Shown piece after piece: positions 15,866 to 25,461 of a DNA stretch of 64,000 nucleotides. The notes beneath the pieces are model-generated. The model did no database searches. It worked only from the letters and a program-made list of their open reading frames with translations, and had not been told where the DNA came from. Source of the stretch: Dyella subtropica (GTDB taxonomy: Bacteria > Pseudomonadota > Gammaproteobacteria > Xanthomonadales > Rhodanobacteraceae); the NCBI RefSeq assembly GCF_026283965.1, contig NZ_JAPDPD010000003.1, positions 62,001-126,000 on the forward strand. The letters are read 5' to 3'. The stretch's first letter is position 1; each line of letters begins with the position of its first letter. Made by a program: the position numbers and the translations under genes.

Positions 15866-17650
15866 TCAGGACTTCTTGTCGCCCTTCCCACAATCGCACC
15901 CGAAATCCGGCTCCGGCCCGCCCTCCGCGATGAAACGATCGATGCGCTGCTCCAGCACTGGCAGCGGCACGGAGCCGATCTGCAGCACGGTGTCGTGGAA
16001 GTGGCGGATGTCGAACTTGGTGCCCAGCGCCTGTTCGGCCTTGCGGCGCAATTCCAGAATCTTCAGGTAACCCAGCTCGTACGACAGCGCCTGGCCAGGC
16101 CAGCTGATGTAGCGGTCGACTTCGTTGGCGATTTCGCGCGCAGAAAGCGCCGTGTTGTCGGTAAGGAAGTCGATCGCCTGCTGGCGGGTCCAGCCGAGGT
16201 GATGGATGCCGGTGTCGACCACCAGGCGGCAGGCACGCCACATCTGGTAGGTGAGATAACCGAACTGATCGTAAGGCGTCTTGTAGATGCCCATCTCGTT
16301 GCCGAGGTATTCGGAGTACAGGCCCCAGCCCTCGCCATAGGCGGAGATATAGCCTTCGCGGCGGAAAGCCGGCTGCCCTTTCTGCTCCGCAGCCAGTGCA
16401 AGTTGCAGCGAATGGCCGGGCATGGATTCGTGCAGGGTCAGCGCCGCCACGTTGTAGAGCGGGCGCGATGGCAAGTCGTAGGTGTTCACGAGATAGCTGT
16501 TCGCACCGCCGCGACCGGAGGTGTAGTACGGCGCGATATCCGGTGCCACCGGCACGATAGCGAAGCGCTGACGCGGCAGACGTCCAAACAACTTGCCGAG
16601 CTGGCCATCCACCTGCTTGGCCACCCACGCGCTGCGCATCAGCAACTCATCGGGTGTCTTGGCATGGAACTGCGGGTCGGTGCGCAGAAAATGCAGGAAT
16701 TCGGCGAAGCTTCCCTTGAAGCCACTCGCCTGCATGGTCTTGACCATCTCAGCGTGGATCTTCGCCACCTGCTCCAAGCCCACCTGATGAATCGCGCCGG
16801 GATCGAGATCGAGCGTGGTGTATTCGATGATCTGCTGGCGATACCACGCCTTGCCGTCAGGCATGGCTTCAGCGGCGAGCGTGTTGCGCGCCTTGGGCAG
16901 GTAGTCGTTGCGAAAGAAGGTGAGCAGGTTCGCGTAGGCGGGAATAACTTTCTCCGCAATCACCTTGCGCGCTTCCTGCTGCAGCTGCGCAGCCTGTTCG
17001 GCTGGCACGCTGACCGGCATTTTCTCGAACGGCTTGTAGAAGCTGCTCTGGGTCGGATCCTTCAGTTCCGCCACCGCGGCGATCGATACGTCGCGGCCGT
17101 CCAGCACCGCGCGCGGCACGGTGAAACCGCGTGCCAGGCCGTCGCGCATGTTATCGATCTGCTGGCCGAAGTACGCGGGCACCTCCCCGAGCCGATCGAG
17201 GTAGCGGCGATAGTCCTGCGGCGTGCGCAAGTCGTCGGCGCCCAGCACATAACCGATGTCGCTCCAGAACGCCGAGTCGCTGTTGAACGGCATCTGCCAC
17301 TGCTTGAACTGCTGCACGGCAAGCAGGTTCTGGATCTGCGCGCGATATACGGCGTAGTTGATCTGATCCTCGGCGGTCAGCTGTTTGGGATCGACCATGC
17401 CGAGATCGGCCAACGTCTTCTGCCAGTAATCCAGCCGGCGCTGCTGGTTGGCAGCGTCCACGTTGTCCAGGCGCCCGTTATTGGGCTGTGCTTCGCCAGC
17501 GTTGTTGATGCCGGCCTGCCCGTTGCGCCAGGCCCACTCCTGCTCGTAGATCTGCTTGAAACGTGCGTCCGCGCCTTGCTGCGCCCATGCGGACGGCGCC
17601 AGCGTCAAAGCGGCCAGCGCCAGCCAGCTCATGCGTGTCGGGTTCTTCAC
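15866..17650 (-). CDS. DUF885 family secreted metallopeptidase-like protein
   Basis: About 594 residues, with a signal peptide (MSWLALAALTLAPSAWA after a short basic N-region) and the DUF885 body. The HESMPGH motif (HExxPGH) near the centre is the zinc-binding signature of this peptidase-like group. It ends in a Cys-containing basic tail. Export to the periplasm is expected; substrate unknown. The GTG at 17650 is chosen because AAGGGA lies 8 nt before it; a TTG at 17683 would overlap the upstream SulP gene. Two copies of TTGAAACAAG stand side by side at the junction. Confidence 0.82.
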   Translation of the reverse strand: MKNPTRMSWLALAALTLAPSAWAQQGADARFKQIYEQEWAWRNGQAGINNAGEAQPNNGRLDNVDAANQQRRLDYWQKTLADLGMVDPKQLTAEDQINYAVYRAQIQNLLAVQQFKQWQMPFNSDSAFWSDIGYVLGADDLRTPQDYRRYLDRLGEVPAYFGQQIDNMRDGLARGFTVPRAVLDGRDVSIAAVAELKDPTQSSFYKPFEKMPVSVPAEQAAQLQQEARKVIAEKVIPAYANLLTFFRNDYLPKARNTLAAEAMPDGKAWYRQQIIEYTTLDLDPGAIHQVGLEQVAKIHAEMVKTMQASGFKGSFAEFLHFLRTDPQFHAKTPDELLMRSAWVAKQVDGQLGKLFGRLPRQRFAIVPVAPDIAPYYTSGRGGANSYLVNTYDLPSRPLYNVAALTLHESMPGHSLQLALAAEQKGQPAFRREGYISAYGEGWGLYSEYLGNEMGIYKTPYDQFGYLTYQMWRACRLVVDTGIHHLGWTRQQAIDFLTDNTALSAREIANEVDRYISWPGQALSYELGYLKILELRRKAEQALGTKFDIRHFHDTVLQIGSVPLPVLEQRIDRFIAEGGPEPDFGCDCGKGDKKS

Positions 17651-17679
17651 TATGTGGTTCCCTTGTTTCAAGGCTTGTT

Positions 17680-19326
17680 TCAAGGCGTCGGCGGGGACAC
17701 CGCCAGCACGGCATCCTCCACACTAAAGTAATCCAACGCCTGTGGCGGAAGCTGGGGCAATGCCATGCGCAGCAAGGCGTCACGCGCAGCATCTTTCAAT
17801 CGTGCCACGCGCAGCTCGATGCCGCGGGCATCCAGCCAAGCGGCCAGGTCAGCCAGCGATTCCAGCGACGTGCCGTCGAGATCGGGCGACTCCTCCAGGC
17901 TGAGGATCACCTGCTTCAAACCCCTGTGGTCCAGCACGCGATGCCGCAATTGCACCAGCACGGCTTCGGCATTGGCGAAGAACAGCGGCTCTTCCGGCCG
18001 TACGATCAGCATGCCGGGTAGTTCACTGGCGCCCTGGTGTTGTGCGACATCGACAAAATCGTGTCCGCCGGCCAACTGCCCAAGCACACTGAGGCGCGCC
18101 GTGGCGAGCTGACGCAGCAACAGAACGAGGCTGAAGGCGATCGCCACCAGCAGGCCGTTGAGAATCCCCAGCGACAGCACCGCCAGCACGGCGGCCAACG
18201 CAACCAGCCGATCGCGATGCCAGCGCAGATAGGGCGTGAACACGGACCAACGCAGCGACTTGCTCACGGCGTGGATCACGATGGCCGCCAGCACGGGCTC
18301 CGGAATCCGCTCGATCCATGGCAGCAGTAACCACACCATCAGCAACACGCACAGCGCCGCGACCAAGCCGGACAAGCGCGAGCGCGCACCGGCGGCTTCG
18401 TTCGCGGACGTCGCCGAATAACCCGCCCCCACCGGCATGCCGTGCAACAAGCCCGACACCACATTGGCCAGGCCGAGCACGGCGAGATCGCGGTTCGGAT
18501 TCACCGCATCGCCATGCTTGAGCGCAAAGTTGCGGATGGAACCGTACGACTCCGCATACAGGATCAACAACAACGCGGCGGCTAGCTCCACGCTGGGCAA
18601 CCACTGATCGCGGGCAGGCCAGGTCGGCCAGGTCCATGTCGGCATCATGCGAATGTCGCCGGTCAACGCCACGCCATGCTGTGCCAGCCAGCCCGATGCC
18701 GCTACGCCCAGCACGATCACCAGCAGGCTGCCCGGCAGTCGGCGCAGGCGCTCGCTGACGAACAGCAGCAGCAACGCAGCGGCGCCGGCTAGCAAAGTGG
18801 CAGGTTGGACTTGGCCAAGATCGCGCAGCAGGTCGAACAACAGGGCAGGCACAAAGTCGCCATGCAAGGCCGTCACGCCGAACAAGTGCGGCAACTGTTT
18901 CAACGCGATCACGCAAGCCAGGCCAAAGGTGTAGCCGCGCAGCACCGGGCGGGCGATCAGATGCGAGAGTCCGCCGAGACGCGCGGCACTGGCGATCAGA
19001 AAGCAGCCGCCCGTAAGCAGCACCAAGGTGGTCGCGAGCACCGCACGCGACACCTGGTCGTTGCCCCCCAACGCCAACGTGCCGGCGGCGAGCACGGCGG
19101 CCGACGACGACGTGGCCGACACGATGGCGTAACGACTGCGCCCGAGCAGGCCGTAGCAGACCAGACCGGCGAACAGCGCGATCACGCCCGCCTGCGGCGG
19201 CATGCCGGCAATACCTGAATACGCGACGGCTTCGGGCAGCAGCAGCCCCGCGATGGACAAGCCGGCCAGGAGGTCGATACCTGCCGAGTTACCCGGCGCC
19301 AGTGCGACGTCCGGCTCCGCGCTCAT
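17680..19326 (-). CDS. SulP family anion transporter with STAS domain
   Basis: A 548-residue SulP/SLC26-type carrier. A transmembrane core occupies about residues 10-410, with the family segment LAGLSIAGLLLPEAVAYSGIAGMPPQAGVIALFAGLVCYGLLGRS. A C-terminal STAS domain (about 430-545) has LFFANAEAVLVQLRHRVLDHRG and the LSLEESPDLDGTSLESL block. Bacterial members move sulfate, bicarbonate or dicarboxylates by proton or sodium symport, and the ion here is not determined. It overlaps the upstream ParB-like gene by ATGA, so the two are co-translated. Confidence 0.88.
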   Translation of the reverse strand: MSAEPDVALAPGNSAGIDLLAGLSIAGLLLPEAVAYSGIAGMPPQAGVIALFAGLVCYGLLGRSRYAIVSATSSSAAVLAAGTLALGGNDQVSRAVLATTLVLLTGGCFLIASAARLGGLSHLIARPVLRGYTFGLACVIALKQLPHLFGVTALHGDFVPALLFDLLRDLGQVQPATLLAGAAALLLLFVSERLRRLPGSLLVIVLGVAASGWLAQHGVALTGDIRMMPTWTWPTWPARDQWLPSVELAAALLLILYAESYGSIRNFALKHGDAVNPNRDLAVLGLANVVSGLLHGMPVGAGYSATSANEAAGARSRLSGLVAALCVLLMVWLLLPWIERIPEPVLAAIVIHAVSKSLRWSVFTPYLRWHRDRLVALAAVLAVLSLGILNGLLVAIAFSLVLLLRQLATARLSVLGQLAGGHDFVDVAQHQGASELPGMLIVRPEEPLFFANAEAVLVQLRHRVLDHRGLKQVILSLEESPDLDGTSLESLADLAAWLDARGIELRVARLKDAARDALLRMALPQLPPQALDYFSVEDAVLAVSPPTP

Positions 19327-19940
19327 TCGATCGTGCCAGCCCAGCCCGGCAGATAGGCCGCCGCGTGTTCATGCGCGAGCAACAGGGCCTGCTGCATCAC
19401 TTTCGCGCTCACCTTGCCCGCCGGCAGTTTCAGCTGGCGACGATAGAAATCCGCCCACAGGAATTCCGCATACGGCGTGGCGTCTTTGGAATAGCCGCCC
19501 GCGACACGCACGCGCGCTGCCAGCGTGCGATACGGATCATCGGTGAGGTCGGCCAGACTAGCGGGAATCGCCGCGTAATCCGTGCGGGTGCCGAGGTGGT
19601 CGTAGGGGTGGGCCCAGCGATTGAACTCCATGGTGCGCCAGAACACGTCCGGCTCCAGCCAGGAGAAATCGCGCTGCACCATCACGGGAACATCCTTCAC
19701 CCCTTCCTCCATCAACGCGAGGCCGAGGTGGTGGTGATCGACGATGTAGATCTTGCTCTTGGGCCCGATCACGCCGGGAAACCAATGCGCGTCGATCAGC
19801 TCCTTGCGCTTCTTTTTACCGAGGCTACGCCACAGGTCGCGCTTTTCGGCGACTTCGGCCTTGCCGACCGTCAACTGGGTAGGGCGCAGCTTGTCCGGCG
19901 CGATCGACAGCAACGGATGACGCACGCGAGGTGTGGACAT
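19323..19940 (-). CDS. ParB-like nuclease-fold protein (ParBc_2 type)
   Basis: A 205-residue protein of the putative ParB-like family (ParB/Srx fold). It has the LRPTQLTVGKAEVAEKRDLWRSL entry and a YIVDHHHLGLAL motif that replaces the GERR-type box of true ParB, and it lacks a DNA-binding HTH, so it is not a chromosome-partition protein. The ATG at 19940 is preferred, with GGAG well spaced; the longer frame begins with TTG. Coupled translation with the SulP gene suggests a functional link that is not understood. Confidence 0.75.
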   Translation of the reverse strand: MSTPRVRHPLLSIAPDKLRPTQLTVGKAEVAEKRDLWRSLGKKKRKELIDAHWFPGVIGPKSKIYIVDHHHLGLALMEEGVKDVPVMVQRDFSWLEPDVFWRTMEFNRWAHPYDHLGTRTDYAAIPASLADLTDDPYRTLAARVRVAGGYSKDATPYAEFLWADFYRRQLKLPAGKVSAKVMQQALLLAHEHAAAYLPGWAGTIE

Positions 19941-19987
19941 CGGCAACTCCTTCGGCGATTGGTGCTGCCGAGGGTAGCTCAGTTAAT

Positions 19988-20067
19988 AGAAGTGAGTGCA
20001 GAGGAGTGAGAAGTGAGAGGAGGCGAAGAGCTGCTCTCTCACTCCTCACCTCTCTCCACTCACTTCT
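19988..20067. repeat. Long imperfect hairpin (GAGTGAG-type inverted repeat)
   Basis: Arms of about 32 nt (19988-20019 and 20036-20067), made of AAGTGAG/GAGTGAG words, pair imperfectly. The right arm covers the end of the YafY-type gene. It lies between two minus-strand genes and may act as a terminator or mRNA stabiliser. Confidence 0.6.
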
Positions 20068-20770
20068 GCTCCATCCCCCCGTAGTAGCCGCGCGTGGATT
20101 CCAGGTAGGCATCCAGATCGCGCCCGGCCACTTCGCCGAAGCGTTCGCCGGTGATGGCGCAGTCGGCGATGCGGTCAGGCCGGAAGTTGCGAAAGCCCTC
20201 GCGCAGCCGGCACCAGGTGCCCAGGGTCCACGCGCCGCCCCAGAACGCCAGGCATAGCGGCTCGACTTCACGGATGCTGGAGCGGCCGGCTTCGTCAGCG
20301 TAGTCGATGCGCAGTACCTGGCTCTCGCTGATCGCGGCGTTTAAACGATCGATCAGCACGGCGAACGCAGTCCTGTTCGGATCGCGCCAGAACGGTGCGT
20401 AGATGCGCGTACGCGCGGCGCGGTCGCGTAGCTCCGGCGGCAACACCGCCTCGATCTTCAACAAGGCGGCTTGCGCGCTGCCGGCCAGCTTCTCGCCCGC
20501 AAACGCGCGTACAAAGCGCGTGCCGACCACCAGCGATTCGAGCTCGTCGGCGGTGAACATCAGCGGCGGGATGTCCGAACCCTTGCGCAGCACATAGCCC
20601 ACGCCGGCCTCGCCCTCGATCGGCACGCCGGACAGCTGCAGGTCGGCCACGTCGCGATAGACCGTACGCAGCGAAACGCCCAGGGTGTCGGCAAGACTCC
20701 GCGCCGGCAGCGCGGTACGGCGCCCGCGCAAGGCATGGATGATGAGGAACAGGCGATCGGCACGGCGCAT
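20060..20770 (-). CDS. YafY family HTH/WYL-domain transcriptional regulator
   Basis: About 236 residues. An N-terminal winged HTH (MRRADRLFLIIHALRGRRTALPARSLADTLGVSLRTVYRDVADL) opens the protein. A WYL-type sensor domain (about residues 135-215) has the characteristic AFWGGAWTLGTWCRLREGFRNFRPDRI in place of the W-Y-L triad. The ATG at 20770 matches the usual MRRADRLF opening of this family; an ATG at 20794 would add eight residues. WYL proteins sense nucleotides or other ligands and often respond to stress. Probable targets are the adjacent GST-containing genes. Confidence 0.85.
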   Translation of the reverse strand: MRRADRLFLIIHALRGRRTALPARSLADTLGVSLRTVYRDVADLQLSGVPIEGEAGVGYVLRKGSDIPPLMFTADELESLVVGTRFVRAFAGEKLAGSAQAALLKIEAVLPPELRDRAARTRIYAPFWRDPNRTAFAVLIDRLNAAISESQVLRIDYADEAGRSSIREVEPLCLAFWGGAWTLGTWCRLREGFRNFRPDRIADCAITGERFGEVAGRDLDAYLESTRGYYGGMEQK

Positions 20771-20839
20771 CCGTGCATGATCGCCGAGCCGCATTGCAAC
20801 GGCCAGCGTCGGACGTCACGGTGCGGCGCTTTCATCGCT

Positions 20840-21478
20840 TCAGGTTGCCTGCGAGGCCTGGGCCGCCGCCAGGGCGGTGTCCTTCTCGCGCGCCCGCACC
20901 ATGGCCGGCCGCGCGTTGATCCGGTCGATATACGCGCGGATCACGGGCGTCTCAGGCACCAGCTTGAACATCGTGGTCCAGTGCAGCGCTGTAGCCCACA
21001 GCACGTCGACGGCGCTGAAGCGCTCGCCGAGCAGATAGGGACCGCGTTCGAGCTGGTCGGTCAGTGTCTTGAACATGGTGTCCCAGTCGCCATAGGGACA
21101 GGTGGATGGCGGCGCGGGTTCGCGCTTCATCGAGCGGTCGACCAGCGCGGGCTCGAAGCAGGAGCCGTAAAACACCATCCAGCGCAGATACGGCCCGCGT
21201 AGCGGATCACCGATGGGCGGCGCCAGCTGCTTCTGCGGGAACAGATCGGCCAGATACAGGTAGACCGCGGGCTGCTCGGTGATCAGCGCATCGCCATGGC
21301 GGATGGCCGGCACCTTGCCCATCGGGTTGATCGCCAGATACTCCGCCTGACGCTGTTGCTTGGCGCCGAGGCTGAGCAGGTGGAGGTCGTAGTCGGCCTC
21401 CAGCTCCTCCAGCAAGTTCAGGGTGCCGCCGGAGCGACTGTTCGGCGCATGGAAAAATGTGACGCGTGGTTCGCTCAT
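20840..21478 (-). CDS. Glutathione S-transferase family protein
   Basis: A 212-residue GST. The N-terminal thioredoxin-like domain has FFHAPNSRSGG in the catalytic Ser/Cys region, NPMGKVPAI with the cis-Pro, and EQPAVYLYLAD for glutathione gamma-Glu binding. A helical C-terminal domain contains LGERFSAVDVLWATAL. Conjugation or reduction of electrophiles with glutathione is expected. GGAGGAGGGG precedes the start. It heads toward a group of small detoxification-type genes on the same strand. Confidence 0.9.
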   Translation of the reverse strand: MSEPRVTFFHAPNSRSGGTLNLLEELEADYDLHLLSLGAKQQRQAEYLAINPMGKVPAIRHGDALITEQPAVYLYLADLFPQKQLAPPIGDPLRGPYLRWMVFYGSCFEPALVDRSMKREPAPPSTCPYGDWDTMFKTLTDQLERGPYLLGERFSAVDVLWATALHWTTMFKLVPETPVIRAYIDRINARPAMVRAREKDTALAAAQASQAT

Positions 21479-21504
21479 GATCCCCTCCTCCTATGCATGG
21501 GTTT

Positions 21505-21909
21505 CTAAAGGTGTCGCGTTTCAGCGGGCACGGACATCCAGTTGTTGTTGCGACCATCGAAGTAGCGCAGTGGCGCATCAATCAGGGCCGCTACATCCGC
21601 GTCATCCAGACAGGCCAGGTTGACGGAGTAGTAGGCCCCGCCGATTTCCTCGATGTAGCCGTGGCCGAACGCGTGTACACCACAGTGTTTGCAGAACACG
21701 TGATGACTACTGTTGGTGTTGAACTGGTAGTCGGTCAGTTCGCTTTCGCCGGACAACAGCCGAAAGGATGCCGGCTTTACCGTGGCTCCCCAGTAACGGA
21801 GCTTGCCGCAGTAGGAGCAGTTACAACGGCCAGTGCCGGCGGACAAATCGATATCCGCTTCGTAGCGGACCTGGCCGCAATGGCAACTGCCCTGGTAAGT
21901 CTTGATCAT
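21505..21909 (-). CDS. GFA family protein (CENP-V/GFA zinc-binding fold)
   Basis: A 134-residue protein with the zinc-ligand cysteines of the GFA fold: CHCG near residue 10, CNCSYCG near 34 and [10 protein letters not shown] near 78. The name refers to glutathione-dependent formaldehyde-activating enzyme, but most members have no proven reaction. The ATG at 21909 has GGAGA at proper spacing, whereas upstream in-frame starts have none. Its neighbours (GST, DJ-1-like, VOC) fit a thiol- or aldehyde-detoxification theme. Confidence 0.88.
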   Translation of the reverse strand: MIKTYQGSCHCGQVRYEADIDLSAGTGRCNCSYCGKLRYWGATVKPASFRLLSGESELTDYQFNTNSSHHVFCKHCGVHAFGHGYIEEIGGAYYSVNLACLDDADVAALIDAPLRYFDGRNNNWMSVPAETRHL

Positions 21910-21964
21910 TGAGTTCTCCATAGAGTTCTGCGGCGGCACGCCGCACCGGCGTAAAAGCCTTCCC

Positions 21965-22576
21965 TCACGCGGCCACGGCACGCTCGCCGGCAAACCACGG
22001 CGGCGGCGTGGCGTGCTTGAACAAGCGATACCAATGTTCGCGGTCGCTGGAGCTGTACAGGTCCAGCGTGCGGATCACCTCGCGAGCGAACTCCACGCTG
22101 CCCAGGCTGCTCGCCGTGATCACGCCGCCGTCGCTGACCGCGAGTACGTCCGGGTCGTACTGCTCCAATCCCGCGTAGGCCGGAACATGGCTGCCGATGA
22201 ATCCACTGAGATTGCCGGTGTGCCGGCAACGCTCCAGCAGACCGGCGCGGGCCAGCACCAGCACGCCAGTGCTGATCGCCGCCACTGGCGCACCAGCGGC
22301 ATGCACGCGCAGGGCGGCGTCCACGGCTTCATCGCCTTCGCCCCGCTCCCATAGATGGCCACCGGGTGCGATCAACAACGCCGCCCGGGCGAGGTCGATC
22401 TGATCCAGGGTCAGCTCCGGCAACACACGCAGCCCGCCCATGGAAACCACCGGCTGCATCGAGAACCCCACGGTCACCACTCGCCAGTCACCCGGCCGGC
22501 GGATCTCGCACAGCGCCAGCGCAGCCTCCCAGTCGGCGAACCCGTCGAACACCAGGAAATACACGGTGTCACGCAT
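21965..22576 (-). CDS. DJ-1/PfpI superfamily protein with Ser at the nucleophile position
   Basis: A 203-residue class I glutamine-amidotransferase-like protein. It has the PfpI core, with the conserved Glu/Trp region near DWEAALA, the oxyanion segment [13 protein letters not shown] and the elbow [17 protein letters not shown]. In most relatives the elbow holds a reactive Cys (A-I-C); here it reads I-S-T. This could abolish cysteine-based hydrolase, glyoxalase or chaperone chemistry, or indicate a divergent subgroup. GGGAGG lies upstream of the ATG. It is in a minus-strand run with GFA and VOC genes. Confidence 0.82.
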   Translation of the reverse strand: MRDTVYFLVFDGFADWEAALALCEIRRPGDWRVVTVGFSMQPVVSMGGLRVLPELTLDQIDLARAALLIAPGGHLWERGEGDEAVDAALRVHAAGAPVAAISTGVLVLARAGLLERCRHTGNLSGFIGSHVPAYAGLEQYDPDVLAVSDGGVITASSLGSVEFAREVIRTLDLYSSSDREHWYRLFKHATPPPWFAGERAVAA

Positions 22577-22686
22577 GATGCTTCCTCCCTCTTTCGATAC
22601 GTGTGGTCACGGCCTGTCCGTCATAACGACGAACGACGAGGGCGCATAAAGACAGCGCCCTTGCCGGCCCAACCGGATGGGGTGGA

Positions 22687-23061
22687 TCACTGCAGGGACC
22701 ACAACCCCACCCGGTTACCCTCACTGTCCTTGAACTGGGCGAACACGCCGCGCCCTTCCGGCAGCACCGTGCGCGGCACGATCACCGCACCGCCGGCCGC
22801 CTCGATGCGACCCAGTGTTTCAGCCACATCCGCCACGCTCAGATACACCGTGCTGCCGTGGACCGATGGCTCGCAATGCTCGAACTTCATCAGCGCGCCG
22901 GTGACGTGATGGGTGCCGTCATACGGAAACACCGCCAATTCCATGCCGCCGAAAGGCTCCTGCTTCAGCGCCGTGCCCAGCGCAGCGTCGTAGAAGCGGA
23001 TGGCGCGGTCCATCTCGCGAACGGGAATTTCAAACCAGTTGGTGACGATCGGGTTCAGCAT
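22687..23061 (-). CDS. VOC family protein (glyoxalase/bleomycin-resistance fold)
   Basis: A 124-residue single VOC module. The N-terminal [22 protein letters not shown] and C-terminal [16 protein letters not shown] motifs flank the beta-alpha-beta-beta-beta units. Proteins of this group bind a metal and isomerise, cleave or sequester small molecules, and the substrate here cannot be inferred. The ATG at 23061 with AGGA upstream is preferred to a TTG two codons earlier. It diverges from fbp across about 180 bp. Confidence 0.88.
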   Translation of the reverse strand: MLNPIVTNWFEIPVREMDRAIRFYDAALGTALKQEPFGGMELAVFPYDGTHHVTGALMKFEHCEPSVHGSTVYLSVADVAETLGRIEAAGGAVIVPRTVLPEGRGVFAQFKDSEGNRVGLWSLQ

Positions 23062-23243
23062 GTCCAAATTCCTTGTCGTGCCCAGTGCACCGGCATAGGT
23101 TGCGGGAGGGCTGCTGCCAACGTGATGTCAGTAGGGCTGCGGGAAGGGGTGTTTTGCTGGGGGTTTCCCAGGCCCCAATTAGCGGCTGGCGCGGTTCAGC
23201 CACACCCCGGACAATGCGCGTTCCTTTTCGCCACGGACCCGCC

Positions 23244-24260
23244 ATGAAGCCCGTCTCGCTGATCCAGTTCCTGATCGAGGAACGCCGCGCCGGCCGCATC
23301 AACGCCGAACTCTCCCTGCTGATCGAAGTGGTCGCGCGCGCCTGCAAACGCATCGCCGTCGCCACCAACAAGGGCGCGCTCGGCGGCGTGCTGGGCGAGG
23401 CCGGCACCGGCAACATCCAGGGCGAGGCGCAGAAGAAGCTGGACGTGATCTCCAACGAGATCCTGCTCGAAGCCAACGCCTGGGGCGGCCATCTCGCCGC
23501 CTGCGCGTCCGAAGAGATGGAAGATCCGCAGCCGATCCCGGACATGTACCCGAAGGGCAACCACCTGCTGATGTTCGATCCGCTGGACGGCAGCTCCAAC
23601 ATCGATGTGAACATCTCCGTCGGCACCATCTTCTCGGTGCTGCGCTGCCCCGACGGCATCGGCGAACCCAAGGCCGAGCACTTCTTGCAGCCGGGCACCA
23701 CCCAGCTGGCCGCCGGCTATGTGGTGTACGGCCCCGCCACCGTGCTGGTGCTGACCTTCGGTCACGGCACGCATGAGTTCACGCTGGACCGCGAGGTGGG
23801 CAGCTTCATCCTCAGCCGCCGCGACATCCGGATTCCGGAAGAAACCGGCGAGTTCGCCATCAACATGTCCAACCAACGCCACTGGGAAGCGCCGATGCAG
23901 CGCTACATCGGCGAGCTGCTGGCCGGCAAGGAAGGCCCGCGCGGCAAGGACTTCAACATGCGCTGGGTCGCCTCGATGGTGGCCGACGTGCATCGCATCG
24001 TGACCCGCGGCGGCGTGTTCTATTACCCGCTGGACGCCAAGATCAAATCCCAGGGCGGCAAGCTGCGCATCATGTACGAAGCCAACCCGATGGCCTTCAT
24101 CATCGAGCAGGCCGGCGGTGCCGCTACCACGGGTCGCGAGCGCATCCTCGAACTGCAGCCGACGGGTTTGCATCAGCGTGTGCCGGTGTTTCTCGGTTCG
24201 AAGAAGGAAGTCGAGGTGGCTACGCACTATCACCTTGAGGCGGATGGGGCGCAGGGCTGA
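23244..24260 (+). CDS. fbp: Class 1 fructose-1,6-bisphosphatase
   Basis: A 338-residue FBPase I. It hydrolyses fructose-1,6-bisphosphate to fructose-6-phosphate in gluconeogenesis. The metal and substrate motif [13 protein letters not shown] is near residue 115, with ASEEMED upstream (metal-binding glutamates) and the late [15 protein letters not shown] block. Length matches the family. The frame is open upstream to 23073, but that stretch crosses the VOC promoter side and lacks family sequence, so the ATG at 23244 is used. A GC-rich inverted element follows the gene. Confidence 0.95.
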   Translation: MKPVSLIQFLIEERRAGRINAELSLLIEVVARACKRIAVATNKGALGGVLGEAGTGNIQGEAQKKLDVISNEILLEANAWGGHLAACASEEMEDPQPIPDMYPKGNHLLMFDPLDGSSNIDVNISVGTIFSVLRCPDGIGEPKAEHFLQPGTTQLAAGYVVYGPATVLVLTFGHGTHEFTLDREVGSFILSRRDIRIPEETGEFAINMSNQRHWEAPMQRYIGELLAGKEGPRGKDFNMRWVASMVADVHRIVTRGGVFYYPLDAKIKSQGGKLRIMYEANPMAFIIEQAGGAATTGRERILELQPTGLHQRVPVFLGSKKEVEVATHYHLEADGAQG

Positions 24261-24290
24261 GGGCTAAGGCCCGCAAGTCTCGCGAGCTAT

Positions 24291-24409
24291 CGCAAGGGTT
24301 TACCCCTCCCCAACCCTCCCCTGCAAGCAAGGGAGGGAGCAGGGTGTCGCGAGCCTTTAGCTCCTCCCCTTGCTTGCAGGGGGAGGCTGGGAGGGGGTAA
24401 GCCCTTGCG
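24291..24409. repeat. GC-rich inverted element, copy 3 (opposite orientation)
   Basis: The reverse complement of the copies at 8702 and 14443, with the same termini (CGCAAGGGTTTACCCC / GGGGGTAAGCCCTTGCG) and asymmetric centre GCAGGGTGTCGCGAGC. It lies between fbp and the downstream lipoprotein gene on the same strand. Confidence 0.85.
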
Positions 24410-24540
24410 CCAACCTCCCCGAGCTGAAGCACACACATCGCCACCAGCTGACTACCGCCCCAGCAACGGCCGCAAGCGAACCTCGCCCCGCCCCGATTCA
24501 GCCTTACACTCGCCCACTCATCCTTCCCTTGCGTCCCTAC

Positions 24541-25461
24541 ATGCGCCGCTCCCCTCGCCTGCTGCTTCTGCTTACAACCCTCGCGCTCAGCGCCTGTTTC
24601 GGGGGCAGCAAACCGACGCCACCACCGCCGGTTCCCGTGGTGGTCGTGCCCAAACCGCGCATCGGCCTGGCCCTGGGTGGTGGCGCGGCGAAGGGTTTCG
24701 CGCATATCGGCGTGATCAAGATGCTGGAAGCCAATGGCATCCATCCGGATGTGGTGTCCGGCACCAGTGCGGGCAGCGTGGTCGGCGCGTTGTACGCCAG
24801 TGGCATGGACCCGTTCCAGATGCAGGAGCAGGCCTTTGCGCTGGACGAAAGCAAGATCCGCGATGTCAGCCTGTTCTCCGGCTCGGGCGGCCTGGTGCAA
24901 GGACAGAAGCTGCAGGACTACGTGAACCAGTTGGTGGGCAACCGGTCGATGGAGAAGCTCAAGCTGCCCTTCGCCGCCGTGTCCACCCAACTGGAAGACG
25001 GCCATCGCACGGTCTTCGTGCGCGGCAACACGGGGCAGGCCGTGCGCGCTTCCAGCAGCATTCCCGGTGTGTTTCAGCCGGTGGAGATCAGCGGCAAGCA
25101 CTACGTCGATGGCGGCGTGGTCAGTCCGGTACCGGTGGACGCCGCGCGCCAGCTGGGCGCGGACTTCGTGATCGCGGTGGATATCTCCAGCAAGGCCAGC
25201 GGCAGCAATCCCAGCGGGATGCTTGGCGTGGTCGGCCAGTCGATCAGCATCATGGGCCAGAAGCTGGGCGAGCAGGAACTGGCGCGCGCGGACGCAGTGA
25301 TCCGCCCCAAGGTCAACCAGATCGGCGCCACCGATTTCGAGCAGAAGAACCAGGCCATCCTGGAAGGCGAGCGCGCCGCGTTGGCTGCCATGCCGGCGAT
25401 CAAGGCCAAGCTCGCTGCGCTGGAAGCGGCGCGCAAGACGCCGCCAGCCGCCACTCACTAA
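24541..25461 (+). CDS. Patatin-like phospholipase lipoprotein (RssA/NTE-like)
   Basis: A 306-residue predicted lipoprotein. The signal peptide ends in the lipobox LSAC (Cys20) and is followed by a Pro-rich linker (residues 25-38). The patatin domain has GGGAAKGFAHIG (oxyanion hole), GTSAGS (nucleophile Ser) and DGGVVSPVPV (catalytic Asp). It should be a Ser-Asp dyad lipase or phospholipase anchored to a membrane surface. The long upstream open frame is within the GC-rich repeat, so the ATG at 24541, which begins the signal peptide, is used. The stop codon is inside the first of five hairpins. Confidence 0.88.
   Translation: MRRSPRLLLLLTTLALSACFGGSKPTPPPPVPVVVVPKPRIGLALGGGAAKGFAHIGVIKMLEANGIHPDVVSGTSAGSVVGALYASGMDPFQMQEQAFALDESKIRDVSLFSGSGGLVQGQKLQDYVNQLVGNRSMEKLKLPFAAVSTQLEDGHRTVFVRGNTGQAVRASSSIPGVFQPVEISGKHYVDGGVVSPVPVDAARQLGADFVIAVDISSKASGSNPSGMLGVVGQSISIMGQKLGEQELARADAVIRPKVNQIGATDFEQKNQAILEGERAALAAMPAIKAKLAALEAARKTPPAATH

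Noticed and set aside
15797-17731. 644-residue plus-strand ORF opposite the DUF885 gene
   Set aside because: It is an antisense frame of a well-supported peptidase gene in GC-rich DNA, with no recognisable protein features.
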